NCBI GenBank assembly: GCA_002104905.1
Contig: MCFE01000599.1
Span: 1 to 54,685 of the forward strand
Source of the DNA: Basidiobolus meristosporus CBS 931.73
Lineage: Eukaryota > Basidiobolomycota > Basidiobolomycetes > Basidiobolales > Basidiobolaceae
DNA length: 54,685 nucleotides
Reading direction: 5' to 3'
This document shows positions 12,220-23,518 of this stretch, piece by piece. How positions within the stretch are numbered: the first letter of the stretch is position 1; each line of letters starts with the position of its first letter. The position numbers and the translations under genes are program-made. The notes beneath the pieces were generated by a model. That model did no database searches. It saw only the letters and a program-made list of their open reading frames with translations, and was not told the origin of the DNA.

Positions 12220-12549
12220 TTAAATCTGACGAGAACCGAGGTTTCTCCACACTTCAGCTCTAGTCGGATTGCGACCCCACTTCTCGAGAGCTTTCAAGGT
12301 GAAGCACGCATTCTGCTTCACTTTGTATCCGTGAAGAACTCCAGGTTGCTTGTTTTCCGTGGACCATGGTCTGGAGACGCCATCTCCATACATGGAATAC
12401 TGCATTCTCCAGGCAGCCATGAGGTTGACGTACTGGGTTGGATTGTGCCAAGTCCGCACAACATGGCATTGGAGAATAGCTGCCACTTCGGGATAAATTG
12501 CGAATCCGACGCTGCTCAAGATAATGCTCAGCGGAGTATGGAAACTCAA
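12220..12549 (-). other. Possible unannotated exon of a small protein
   Basis: A 109-codon open stretch lies 57 bp upstream of the fasciclin ATG on the same strand. Its translation has balanced composition (for example NPTQYVNLMAAWRMQYSMYG) with two cysteines and no low complexity. It has no ATG at the start: a TAA immediately precedes it, and the first in-frame Met is well inside. It could only be coding as a downstream exon whose first exon I could not find, or as a decayed gene. I do not recognise the family. It may equally be chance. Confidence 0.25.
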
Positions 12550-13119
12550 TTAATGCTCAGCTGTCACCAATTTCGAAATCGGAGGCTCTGACACGATGGA
12601 AAGTCAGGGGTATAATCCAGGAGTTATGTTTCAAGTTTACTGCCAACTACATTAGGAAACACATGGCAATGGCCTACTTCTCCTTAATATTATCACTTGG
12701 ATCCTTGGCAAGCCATACCCGTTCCAGATCACCATGCCCCTTACGCCTTGATCTATGCATACTACATATGCTTGTTCATGGTTTTGAAGTCAAATGACCT
12801 GGCGAGGCGTGGATCATACGGATTCAGTTACAGCCTCAACCGATGTACACAACCTCACTTGAGTACTGCTTGTTTGGAATGAGATCAATTTTGGATGCCA
12901 CAGAGGCTGTTTATTGTTGACTGAAACGGTTCTGGAACAGTGATTATTGACTTGTTTACAGGAAACTTGATATATAGCCCTACACGTGGTTCAAAAGATC
13001 TATAAGAATTCTCAAAGTGGCAAGGGGCAACGTAGTGTCTACTCCAATACCTCAAATATTATGGTTATGAAGGGGGGACTATCTTGGTATTGAGTAACAA
13101 ATATCGCCACAAGCGGAGT
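12550..13119. other. Intergenic, nothing recognised
   Basis: Upstream flank of the fasciclin region and 3' flank of the RasGAP gene. No exon-like frame or repeat seen. Confidence 0.4.
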
Positions 13120-16100
13120 TTATACAAATGGTGAGGAGTGTAGTGAAGATTGGCTCAAGAACGATGAAAGCGTTTGCTGGCTACTTTCGTCTGATAGACT
13201 AGAGTGATTATCCTCGAAGGTTCTATTACGCCCCTCAATTACCAACCTAGTCTTCGATTCAAGCACATTGCAATGGAAAAGTAGCTTCTTCAGGAGTTTA
13301 GGCGAGCTGGTGGTCTTCTCCAGAGATATCAAGTTCTCCAAATCCTCCCGATGACGTATGACATAACTACTAAAGCTCGATAGCTCTTTGTCAATATCTA
13401 TCAGGTAGGGTATTTGAGGTGGCTTGAAGAACGTCTCTGGACTCTGGACAGGTGGGGTTTTGTGGTTTGCAGGGGAAACCTTTTCGGTAGCGATATAGTC
13501 GATATAATCCATCAGCTTCGCGGAGTTCTGGCGGACAAACTCATTCATTTGAGCCATGTATGGTTCTTTGGAATTGAAATCAGTCAGGTTTGCTAGGGAC
13601 TGGGTTGTCTTGGCCAGCAGCGTGAGGGTGCGCCGAGTACGAGCATCAGGGTGCTCTTTCACAAGCTGGAACTGCTTAGGGTTGAGAAGAGCGGGGCAAA
13701 AGAGACGTAAGAATATAAACCCGCTAACACAGGTGTAGCGTACAGACTGGGATTGCTCCACATATTTGTCTTGGATAATATCTCGTAATGCGGAAAAGAA
13801 TACACACAGTTCCCTAGAGAGAAGTTTCAATACGCGGCCGACCAACTCCGTCTGGGCACTCGGCACTTACCTGGGGCATTTAGCTTGGGTTTTCTCGATG
13901 CTTTTCCATAGCATTTTTGTGTATCCGATCAACACCCTCCAGTGTGTGCGAACATCCTCGTTCCGCTCCAACTTCAGCTCATCAACCTGTATCAATAAAC
14001 GGGATCTTTAGCGGAGGGCACATGGATTAAACAGCAACGGCTGACGATACCTCTACATATATCTTATTATCACAGATAGATCTGACAATATCTCCAATAG
14101 CCTCATCGACATACTGAAGTCCAATCAACTTCATGTAGCCGTCAATGGCCTTGGTGAGAATCGAATTTCCTCTAAATAGAATATTGGCGTCGTCTAAGGG
14201 AGCCATCAATACCTTAATACCATGGAAGGAGGCCGTACTGTCTAGACCTTACCGGTTGCCTTCACCTCGTTACGGGCGAGAAACAGAAGCCACTCCATTG
14301 CCATATCTTTAGCGGCATAAATCCGCAGCATGTTCTCTGCAAACCACTCGAGATTTTTGGAAACATTGACCAGGTCAGAAATAAGCTGAGATTCGACATC
14401 CAAGAGAAGCTAGTTCGATATTTCATCAGGTTGAAATCAAAGTCCTACCATAAGTACTATGCTGAAAGGGCTTACTTTGAGCAGGTCGCCATAGCTCGAT
14501 GATGGAAGTATGACCACTTCTTCGTATTTAAATCTCAGCCGAAGTTCACCCACAATCTCGGCTGGATACCCTGGTATCTTGGACTCGTACATTACCGGGT
14601 ACCACCCTTCGAAATCTTCGTCGTGTTGAATCAGGAAGAAGGGCAGATGAACCTTCCCTGTCAGGCGTAGCAAATACTTTAGGATCACACCCGTAAGAAG
14701 AGCAAACACTGTAACCAAACCTATATTCGAGTCCTTGTGGATACGGTTCTTATTCATTACAGCTATGGTGACGCCACTACGCATGGCATGAAGATCCCTA
14801 AATGGCAGCTTCTGTCAGTTTATCAATTTGCCAGCTATGCGTGTTCCGAACATAGCATACGTGAAGAGGAAATCTTCGACCCAGACTGGGTTTACAACTC
14901 GGAACTTCGTGCTTGTTCTACCTTTACGCTCTGAATCCAGTTCAATATAACAGTATGGGTCCGATTGGCTAAACCCACGGCCCTCAACGACGCTAACCCA
15001 GTAGGTGCGGTCCAATCGGTAACAGAAGTAGGGGGGCTCAGAATGGCCTAGGACCTCTGGTTGGGCAAACGTTTTGAGTATCGCCACCCACTCGTTTCGT
15101 TCACTCAGGCTCTCGGCCATGAAAAAGTATGCTCGCTGTTTACATTTAAGCATGAAGCAATTTTTCTTCTTGAGAGCTGATTCATCTATCAGGCTAATCT
15201 GGTTACGCTGCAGCTCCTTTATCTTGATATTTTCGATCACAGTTTTATCCTGTCAAGGTGTCGGTGAGTACATCGAGCAAGAAGTGTTGAGAATTTCTGC
15301 GAATACTTACGTGTTCATCGAACTGGTAGAGCGTGCCGTTGGAGCGAATGATGAGTACAATACGGCGCCATGTAGCAGGAAGTGACAAGGGATCCTTAAC
15401 ATGGTGGGCGTGCTTTGGATTTTTCACCTCTGGGGTACACCAAAATTAATACCGCAGAGAGGAGGTCCTGAATCAGAGTTTAGACCTATACCTCGAATGT
15501 AGACAGTTGCAGACTTGATGAGCTCCGATCCCCCCTAAGGACGCACTTAACCGATGTTCCATGATAGCGCTGACAACGTCAAGACTTACCCTTGCTCCGA
15601 GGTTTTTATTGTAATCTATACTATGGGCGTGGGGGACTCGTAGGGCCTTTATCCATTCAACCATATCCAGTTCGGTTTCCGCCTGGAAGTAGTATTTCCT
15701 ATGGGAGTCGTTAGTACGCATGTTGAAAACTTCCTGGCGAGCAGACTTACAGGATGGGCGGGGTGCAGATTTCAAAGGTATAGGATCTTCCGTCGCACTC
15801 AACCTCACGAATTAACGAGGCGTGCAAATCGATCACAATCGGCTGATCCTGGTAGCAACGTCGTTAGAATGGTATTGGCGTGCACACTCAGTGTTCATGA
15901 TTCACAATGCCTACATGAGTGTCCGTACACTGAACAAAAAGTCCTTCGGGCATTTGGATGCTGAACCAATGCCTGCCCAAGACGATGATTAGCCAGATGC
16001 ACAGATCAAAACCGAATACAAGACCAACAAACCTGGTCCATCCTCCTCTATTATTTACTCTTCGCAGTAATAAATAACCAGACTTGCCATGATTCACCAT

Positions 16101-17406
16101 CCAATCCGAGTCAATCGATAGATCCGAGATCTGGGTAGATATCGAGACTTCGTCATAAGCCTCTAGCCCTAAGGCCTGCTTGTACTTGGTCAGGTTGGGC
16201 TAGAGAAATCCCTGGTGAGTGTGCAACAAGGCTATGCCAATCTCAAGCTTCTGTCTACCTGAACGGGGTCTAGTAGCATGCGCTCATCCAGCTGCAAGTC
16301 CTCCATACTGCTGGCTATCCCTTCCTATTGTAAGTTAGTATGCTTGACTGGCTGTGTCTCTGGTTGGTAACCCACCCCATCGATGCTCTCTAGTGCTCGA
16401 GCAATAATAGGTTTGGCTATGTTGATCGTTAACTGATGGTTGTCGAATAGCGTTGAGATTGCGTCTAGAAATGAATTCATCTAAAGGTTGCCACGCATCT
16501 GGTCAGTCTTTGCGCTAAGCGATCTATCTTCTGAAGCATTACCTTTTTCAGCACAAATGATTCTCTAATATACGGCAACTCGTTTAACATGTTTGCGTAT
16601 TTTAAGGAATCCCTGCACGCTCGCAATTTCATATTGTATAGATAATTGGTAAACTGGGGAACTGTTAGTCACTGTATCCGAGATATGGCTAAACTCTTAG
16701 TACCTCGTCGTTTTTTTGGTTCTTCAGGTGCGGTAGACTTGAGTATTTGTGGACCATGGATTCGTAGTCCTCAGCGGAGTTCAGAAACTCCCGTCGAGCC
16801 TCCTATCATTGAATCTGTTACTACCTTAACTTCACTGCCAACCAAAAGGATTTAGATTTACCGAGAGCAGCTGGGAAGTGGAGCTCTGAAATCTAAGTAG
16901 TGGTTCTTTGAAAAGGTAATGCTACGTAAATAACACAGAACTTTCGTACACCAGAACCCGGAATATCATACCAATTAGGTCGTTCTCTAAATCCGAGACA
17001 AAATTGCTCTCAAACGTCAAAGAGGAATCCCTCATTTTCGCAACCTCAGCTTCTACAAAGAAACTATTACAAAGACTTGAACACAGGCACGCAAGACAAC
17101 CTCAATACCTGAATCCTGGAAGGAAGGGAACGCTCGGGTGGTCATTTCTTGGAAAAGATTATCTGTCGCTTCATTCAGCGCTGCGTTGGAATGAAGTAAA
17201 GGGATGTCAAGGTCAGTGACTGACGCTGAAGGCAACGAAGCGTGCCAAGTACCTGCTAGAGCCTCTACAAAAAACCGCGCTTTCTCGGCCCATATAGTCA
17301 AGACGCTCTCGAAGGCCTCTGCTGACTTGTGGGCGTCTACTAGGCTTGCCCTATACTGAGGGCTATCTTGAAAGGCGTCTTTCAAGTTGAGGTGAACAGC
17401 GGCCAT
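13120..17406 (-). CDS. BAR-PH-PH-C2-RasGAP protein (Ras GTPase-activating protein), 21 exons
   Basis: Accelerates GTP hydrolysis by Ras-type GTPases at membranes. Exons on the minus strand: 17406-17253, 17180-17109, 17052-16972, 16905-16862, 16802-16704, 16653-16543, 16480-16376, 16324-16259, 16199-16033, 15972-15915, 15848-15751, 15698-15590, 15534-15492, 15429-15311, 15249-14861, 14797-14721, 14657-14476, 14409-14253, 14193-14051, 13986-13871, 13813-13120. Total 3084 nt, exactly 1027 codons plus stop. Domains: BAR about 10-220, starting DSPQYRASLVDAHKS as in ACAP/ASAP proteins; PH1 about 275-375 (GWTRHWFSIQ, ending VEWIKAL); PH2 about 400-500 (ending NEWVAILKTF); C2 about 510-620 (SQSDPYCYIELDS); RasGAP about 640-900 with arginine finger Arg718 in ILFRGNSILTKAI and FIFLRLFCPALLNP at 829-842. 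The tail is Ser-rich. Splice sites are my own reading; intron 1 (72 nt) is in frame and stop-free, so it could be exonic. Confidence 0.9.
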
Positions 17407-17952
17407 ATTTTAACAATTTCTCGATATATAAGAAGCTATTTGATTTTGCATAAATCAATATCACTCTAGTCAAAGCTTTCGGTTATCAAAATCCGGGGAG
17501 TACACCAAGAGCAAAACGCATATACTAACGGACTTCAGGCCTTGTTGTAAGATGGGAACTTGAAGAAAAAGAAAGTGGAATATTGAAGATTACCCGATTA
17601 AGCGCTTATTTGAGACTGGAGCTCTCTTGTTAATATATTACTAATGGCAAGTAATAAGACATCAAGAGCTCTATGTGAGAACTGGCTGGAACTTCCCGGT
17701 TGTAAATAATTGGTTTATCTATCAAACTCACGCTGGTGGTACGACGCACAAAACTAGAACAAGTCCTACTGGACGTATCACATCTATGAAGCCTGAAATC
17801 AAGATGAATTAATGAGCTTTCAACATCCTAGGGTTTCGTTTATCAACGATCTAGACTCAGAGACGCTTGGTGTCACAAATCGAGAATACTTTAGAAAATA
17901 TTCCTGTTTCGAAACGTACGGCTATAATAGACAACATAGATTGAGTGCTGAA
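17407..17952. other. Intergenic between divergent genes
   Basis: Upstream of the RasGAP gene (leftward) and of the small candidate gene at 17953 (rightward). I see no convincing TATA box or exon. Confidence 0.35.
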
Positions 17953-18165
17953 ATGTCTATTTGTCTCTTCGTCACACTGTTCACCTTCGCACGTTGTTAC
18001 CCTAGAGATTCATGGAATGCAACACTGACTGACCAATGTGGTGGCTCACGCCAGACTGATCCTCCTGCGAGAACGGGATCCGCCAATGCAAAATGCACCC
18101 CATCTAGTGGAGAAGGGTGCGCATCTGGGTGGCTAGGGGCGGAATTCAACTACGATTGTGTATGA
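17953..18165 (+). CDS. Candidate small secreted protein with a damaged hevein-like (chitin-binding, CBM18) motif
   Basis: 70 codons. A hydrophobic N-terminus (MSICLFVTLFTFARC) resembles a signal peptide. The C-terminal half reads QCGG..., then AKCTPSSGEGCASGWLGAEF and a final YDC. This follows the order of the hevein fold (QCG, KC, CC, S.WG.CG, YC), but the first Cys of the CC pair is Gly and the Cys of the WCG motif is Leu. A working CBM18 could not form its normal disulfides, so this is either a diverged small protein, a decayed gene, or coincidence. The frame is open upstream for 47 codons without resemblance to anything. No neighbour helps. Confidence 0.35.
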   Translation: MSICLFVTLFTFARCYPRDSWNATLTDQCGGSRQTDPPARTGSANAKCTPSSGEGCASGWLGAEFNYDCV

Positions 18166-20380
18166 GAACCCATCTTTAATTACCCCACCTCAACTACTAG
18201 GTAGATAGACCCAGATCAAGCTTGCGTACCGTGGAGCCATGTTTTACCAAATTAATCCACACGCTACTGCAATGATCTGAAGCCAGCATCCAATCGGAAA
18301 TTATCACTCGTGTACAACGCGATGGGGAGAAGGATCTGTTTCACCAGATGCCATTTTGAGAAAATTAGGTACCACTTGAGGCATTGCTGGTTGGCCGGTG
18401 GAGTTGGACGAAATACGACGTTACCTTCGATTCAATGACCATTAATTAACAATTATTCTGCCGTTGCAACTGGTGGTAAATAGCTCACCAAAGCCGTATT
18501 GCCATTTCGGACGGTTTCTCGGTGTCGAGGTGCGAGGCATGAATGCCAAACCAGAATCTGCATCAGACTGGTTTTGTTTAGAGGACAGATGGTTCTCTGG
18601 GCCTCAACACTGCTGATTGTTGGTGCATCCGATGAACTGATTGGAATGTTCATGAATTCCCACTTGCCTGGTATAGAAACGATCTTATAGATTTCCCTCA
18701 GATCCGGATGGACTCATTTCTGGCTGTTGCGCCAAGTCTCCGAATCCGATATACTCCACGTTGCCCATCGATTGAGCCATCCCCATCCCAAAATGCCACT
18801 TTTATTGCCTCCAGCCGCCGACATGACCGATTGCTACCAAACTCACGCCCTCGATACCCCAAGAGGCGTGTCTCCGTATAGCTTGGGAAGGTGGGCGCTA
18901 CCTTGCATGCATAGCCGACAATATTGGTATTTTTCTGACGATCATCATGGTGATGCTTTCTTTCTGCCCCAAACCTAATCATGTGCCCGGCAGGCGTAAT
19001 CTCCACATCTCAGACCCACCTATGTGCCCAACCAGTTCAGCTCGTCTGGCTACTGGTGAAGTAGATGATCTCAAAATTCTTCGAATATTGGATTACTCCG
19101 CAAAAGAAATATGCAAGGGTCTACGCTATATATGGACCATCTTCGTCTAAGCTGTCGAGATTGTTCGACTCGATACTGAGATGAAGGGGTGGTACAGGCA
19201 CCGTTCTTGCTTGATAATTATCCTACCCAAGAGGATCCGTGCCGCATGGCCGATGTAAACATAAACGTCGACCAGATTGGGTTGCCTCATCATTGCGAGC
19301 AAGTGGACCATTCTGGTAGATTGGAGACAGAAAATATCAAGGGGAAAGAGGGACGCCTGCTTAATGCTTGGGCTTGTTTTAGTTTATCAAGATGGAGAGG
19401 AAGGGTATGTATGCATGAAATGGCGCTGCTCCACTGGTCAGGCAAATCGCAGTCTTGGCTTCTAATTTTAGCATGGAACATGAACCGTATACCTAATGGA
19501 TAAACTATGTTTCATACAGATCCAGTCAGTTGTGCATCAGATAGGCCAGAAGCCTTCACCACCTAGAGACTGGCGGTGATTTGAAATCCATTCATGCATC
19601 GCTTTTGTGACGAAAGGGATCTTTCCGTCAGCGTAACCGATCGCTTGGAATGAAATGGTGAATTTGTGGATATTTAACCAGCGTTGGATTTACCCGACTC
19701 TTCACAAGTGGGATTCCACATTTGTTGCTGCGGGTCAAGGCCATGTGTTAGATCGAAATCCGATCCATCCGTACCTAGAATTAGCTGATTCCAACGCTCA
19801 ATGATGGCGGTAGAAGTATCGGCAACGGGAAACCGCGCGAATCGACATAGCGGAATGGTTGATTAGCCCGGATACTTGCTGGACATCAGCTGCCGACTTG
19901 TGTTTCATCAGAACAAGCTTCAGACTCATTTAATTGACTATCTACATACACCCATCCAGTGAAGATGCATTGACCTCTCATTGGTAATGGCTATTTTGAT
20001 TTATTGAGTGCGCTACGAGATTGATTGCACAACGGTGCAGACCACACTCAGCTGGGGCTCACACTGTTTGGGAAATTTGCGTTAGTTTAATAATTCCTCA
20101 AATCGATTTATTAACGGTCAAGGTGCCTAGAGCCACCTTATTTCACATATGGCAGGCTGACAAACGATTGGTGGGTTGCTAGGTAGCCCCAAGATGTGGT
20201 TAAATTGATTTTACTTGCTGTTTGACTGTGATTTCAAGAAAAAGTTCCCACATGTTTAGAATGCCAATCCATAAACCTACCCAAGCTCTTTTTAGGCCCT
20301 GGAATGTACTTACATCATATGATGGAGTGGTGCAAGGCAGAGAGAAGCGATCTCCACCTGATGTCATTGTAGGTGGAATA
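18166..20380. other. Intergenic, nothing recognised
   Basis: Open frames up to about 100 codons occur on both strands, but none shows domain motifs, consistent exon structure or a believable start. No RNA gene or tandem repeat seen. Confidence 0.4.
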
Positions 20381-20729
20381 TGTTGTAAGAGTCTTGGAGA
20401 TATTGGAAGTGATTGGGAGGACAAGTAGATTATGTGGTTTTCACTTAATGATTTATTGAATGTAAAGGTAGTATTTATACTTTTACATGGACTTGGCATA
20501 ACAAGCACGTAGAATAGGTTAAGGAAGGTCCCAAGAACGTGTGTGCAAAGTTTGGAGCTGTTTCGACAACTTATCAAATTTTCATGTTCTGGGTACCTGG
20601 TATTTTGGTGAAAATATTCTAAGTAAATCCCGACAAGGAATTTGGTCAGTATTCTCTAGGATTTGAAGGTAATGATCTAAGTGACTAAGTTAGGTGAATA
20701 TTTAGGTGGAATTCCGAATTTTTACAACA
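20381..20729 (-). repeat. Solo copia-type LTR with perfect target-site duplication
   Basis: 349 bp, TGTTGTAAGAGTC to TTTTTACAACA, the reverse complement of the 53470-53819 LTR with few changes. It is flanked on both sides by the pentamer GAATA (20376-20380 and 20730-20734), a perfect 5-bp duplication as made by copia integrases. It has no internal region, so the parent element was lost by LTR-LTR recombination. Low divergence implies a fairly young event compared with the LTRs at 5.6-8.2 kb. Confidence 0.92.
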
Positions 20730-21146
20730 GAATAAAGTCTGCTATGCTGATGACCAATATGATGAAGTGTTTTAAATAAGAATAGGGTACTAGAAGGTGG
20801 TGATTATTGTTTGCTGCTCAGAACATAACACAATTTGAGTCTTGCATGACCTCTAGAGATGAAAAGTGCTACGTCAATATTTTACACCTTGACTGGGAAG
20901 GTGTGTTTGATTGGAGGATGCTGAAAAGTCATGCCCCTGTATACAATTATCACCTACACTTCTCCATATAACGCATACTTGCAACTAGACCATTCCCTAT
21001 ATTGACTCCTACCAGAGGTCCACCATTGAAATTTCGATTTCATGGAAATATATGAAAGGGTGCGCATTCAAGTTTATTGTGTTGTTTAGACTATGGGTAA
21101 ATGAAAGAGTAGGCAAGAGCTTTACTAACCATACTCTCATAATTGT
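20730..21146. other. Intergenic, nothing recognised
   Basis: Single-copy DNA between the solo LTR and the left arm of the inverted duplication. No features seen. Confidence 0.4.
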
Positions 21147-21271
21147 GATATTACATAGTGATCGGATTTAACCGAATAGAAACAATGGATTGGCTGATTG
21201 GTTGACCAACCAGCCAGCCTACCGAAAAAAGGGCTTGAAGATTCTCATTTGTTTGCTTGCTTACTTACACC

Positions 21272-21307
21272 GCCACTGCCACTGCCACTGACACTGACAC
21301 TGACATT
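21272..21307 (+). repeat. Hexanucleotide microsatellite (GCCACT/GACACT)n
   Basis: Six hexamer units: three GCCACT, two GACACT and a last GACATT. It lies just downstream of the stop codon of the small gene read from the minus strand. The matching tract in the other arm (25405-25434) has four uniform AGTGGC units plus AATGTC, so the copies differ in unit number and sequence. Confidence 0.85.
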
Positions 21308-21374
21308 GTAACATCATTGATCCGAGATGGCCGGCCGGCTTACTTGCTCAGCCATGATGCTCGGTGTTTCGTGC

Positions 21375-21650
21375 TCATGGCTTGTTGGAGCGCAATGGAC
21401 TCCACATCTCATCCTTCGGATCGGCCGATACAGCGGATGGTGCAGTCCCTCGCTCGATCTGCGCACTAATCTCCCCACTGAATCTCTCCTCAATGGTGCT
21501 GCTGCCTGCTCTGAAGGATTCCCTTGTGCGCTGGGTCTTCTTCATCATCGCTATCGCGGCCTTGGGATCGACGAACTCCCCCTGTCTAGCAATCCGGCCT
21601 GTTTGGCCAGTGACCTGGCGCGATGTACGTGCAACGATGCTTTTCATCAT
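21375..21650 (-). CDS. Small unknown protein, paralogue 1 (left-arm copy), predicted mitochondrial or organelle-targeted
   Basis: 91 aa, intronless. I do not recognise the family. The N-terminus (MMKSIVARTSRQVTGQTGRI) lacks acidic residues and is rich in Arg/Lys/Ser/Thr, like a mitochondrial presequence. The middle is charged and probably helical (DPKAAIAMMKKTQRTRESF), and the last 17 residues, SADPKDEMWSPLRSNKP, are identical in all three copies in this window. The start is set at 21650 because homology among the copies begins there, although the frame stays open upstream. A TATAAG box on the minus strand (22077-22072) lies 430 bp away, and the intervening leader contains no ATG on the coding strand. 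Differs from the right-arm copy at one residue (Gly17 for Ser17). Confidence 0.8.
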   Translation of the reverse strand: MMKSIVARTSRQVTGQTGRIARQGEFVDPKAAIAMMKKTQRTRESFRAGSSTIEERFSGEISAQIERGTAPSAVSADPKDEMWSPLRSNKP

Positions 21651-21681
21651 GGCTGGCTGGCTGGCTGGTTGGTTGGTTGGT
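21651..21681 (+). repeat. Tetranucleotide tract (GGCT)n(GGTT)n
   Basis: GGCT units followed by GGTT units directly abut the start codon of the small gene (5' side on the minus strand, where it reads as CCAACC/CCAGCC units). The right arm has a longer version at 25028-25061, so the tract length is polymorphic between arms. Confidence 0.85.
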
Positions 21682-22116
21682 AGGGAAGAGGGGTGTGCGT
21701 GGATGGAAGTGAAGCCGGGTGTGCGTAGGTGGATGTGTAGGTGCGTGCGTGTGTGCGTGCACGAGTGTATGCGTAGGTTTGCGTATGTGCTACCACTCCT
21801 GGGTGAAGTCAAGTCCTGGAATCAATTACCGGGTTCGATGTGTTCGATGTGTTGGAGTGTAGGCCCAAGTACGGTCTCGTGATAGACGATATGGCGTGGT
21901 GCTTGGTAGATGTACGGTCGTTGCTGCTAAGCGGTGCTGATGGGACGATTGGACAGCTGTGGATCTTCTTGGCACCAGATATTGGCTGAGGATGTGGTGT
22001 GCTACAGTGAGGCGAGGCGAGGCAAAGGGGCTGAGGGCGACCTGTGGAATGAAGGGAAGGCCTGGAGGGTACTTATACAGTTTTCCGAGAGACTTAAACC
22101 AGGATTATCTCTGTCA

Positions 22117-23518
22117 GAAACACACAATTGTCTTGAGTACAGTACGAGGTGTAAAAATGGGTATCAAAGATCATGCGACTCCCAATTAATGGAATGGTCT
22201 CCTGACATATCCAAGGTATTGCATATGACACATGAGTACCGTGAAATACGGAAGCTTTCACATCGGATAAACTGATATCAGTGGTTATGCACAAAGTTCA
22301 GACATGAGATTGGCTTGATAAGGTTTTTATCGATAGATCAAGTCATCATGGGACCTTGTAAATACAAAATGTCAGATGAAACCTCGTTTTGGTTATCCCC
22401 TTATGATCGCTTTTTCGTTCTGTTTGGACCCAAGGGTTTCTTCACCCGAAAATCCAGAGTAATCTTATATACTTCTATTGATTCGCATTTGAAAATCTAG
22501 ATTTCTAGAAGTGCCTTCTGCCAAATCATACAGTGAGGTTGTATTACTCTAATACACGTTTTGGTTCCGAACGTCGGCCAGCATACGATGATACAGGCGT
22601 AGTGATCCGGTAGTAGTCACCGTTGGCGCAGAACTATTAAGCGCGCATGCTAACCCACCGTGTACATGGCTAACCCTATGGCCGTTGCTTTCCACTAAGT
22701 AATCCTACAGTGGTACGTTTGTTTAATACTTGTCCGACCTATTGGATACTTCCCATATTGATTGTATAAACAAAGATCAATATATTCATTGATTCTGGTT
22801 TGGGAGGTCCGATACTTGAAAGCCTGACGTAACGAGTCCAAGGAGGATAAAGCATGCCTAGTCTGGAACTTGAAACGTAGTCGGTGCATCTTTGGTTAGC
22901 TGCAGTGCTGCATCAACTTATGGCCAGACTTGCAAGCTCAGCAATGCCTACACCACTATTCTGGATGGTAATCACATATCTTAACACATGTCAGGCAGTT
23001 TCAGTTTATGGCTGCTCATCCACATCCGATAAGCAACTGCAGTATAATTCAATAGCGAGGATAGACCTCATGCGAACTATAATCATAAGGGCATTTTGAT
23101 TCACATTTGAAATGCACTGTTGGTGATAATAATTGTTGAGGGGTTATATGTATGAGCTAATCTACAAGTGGTCTTTATCACTGAATCATGCTCACATGTG
23201 ACCAGTGCACCTAATCTCTTGCCCTTATACGGAATACGACCGGATGACGTACAATTAGCCGGTCGACACAAGCGGGTTTGCAATGACTAGAGCTCCGCCT
23301 AAGATAATGTAGTATGATTGTATATTGTGTAAAACTGGGGTCTTACGTGTTATTTATTAGGTAGTTATCAGGGCCCAAATTTAAAGAACAAGCATACAGT
23401 GACTGTGTAGTGTGATAATACACCAGAACTTCGGAGGTATCAATTTCCTTGAATGAGTCACCTGGGAACGGATATACACAAGAGCGGCAGTAGTTGTATC
23501 AATCAACATGGCAAGTAT
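22117..23518. other. Left part of the spacer between inverted arms
   Basis: Single-copy DNA, AT-rich, with no recognisable exon, RNA gene or transposon end. No inverted-repeat match continues into it from the arms. Confidence 0.4.

Larger units (their letters stand above)
21147..22116. repeat. Left arm of a large inverted duplication
   Basis: About 970 bp, reverse complement of 24586-25560 with only scattered differences. The outer boundary is near GATATTACATAGTGATC and the inner boundary near GGATTATCTCTGTCAG; beyond these the two sides diverge abruptly. The arm contains a complete copy of the 91-aa small gene, its leader, the (GGCT)n/(GGTT)n tract and a hexamer microsatellite. Visible differences are repeat-unit numbers plus a few substitutions, one of them changing Gly to Ser in the protein. 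Confidence 0.92.

Noticed and set aside
14658-16032. Introns of the RasGAP gene at 15973-16032 (60 nt) and 14658-14720 (63 nt) are in frame, stop-free and would encode hydrophobic stretches, suggesting regulated intron retention.
   Set aside because: With 20 introns of about 60 nt, two or three in-frame stop-free ones are expected by chance, and T-rich introns naturally read as Phe/Leu/Val. Removing them gives better PH and C2 motifs.
17181-17252. The 72-nt segment between RasGAP exons 1 and 2 could be coding.
   Set aside because: Both readings stay in frame, but without it the BAR helix runs continuously and matches ACAP-type BAR spacing better. Left as an intron, with the ambiguity noted in the gene entry.
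21364-21882. A 172-codon plus-strand frame over the left arm, longer than the real gene.
   Set aside because: It is antisense to the small gene; its length comes from stop-free simple repeats. The spacer paralogue conserves the minus-strand protein.
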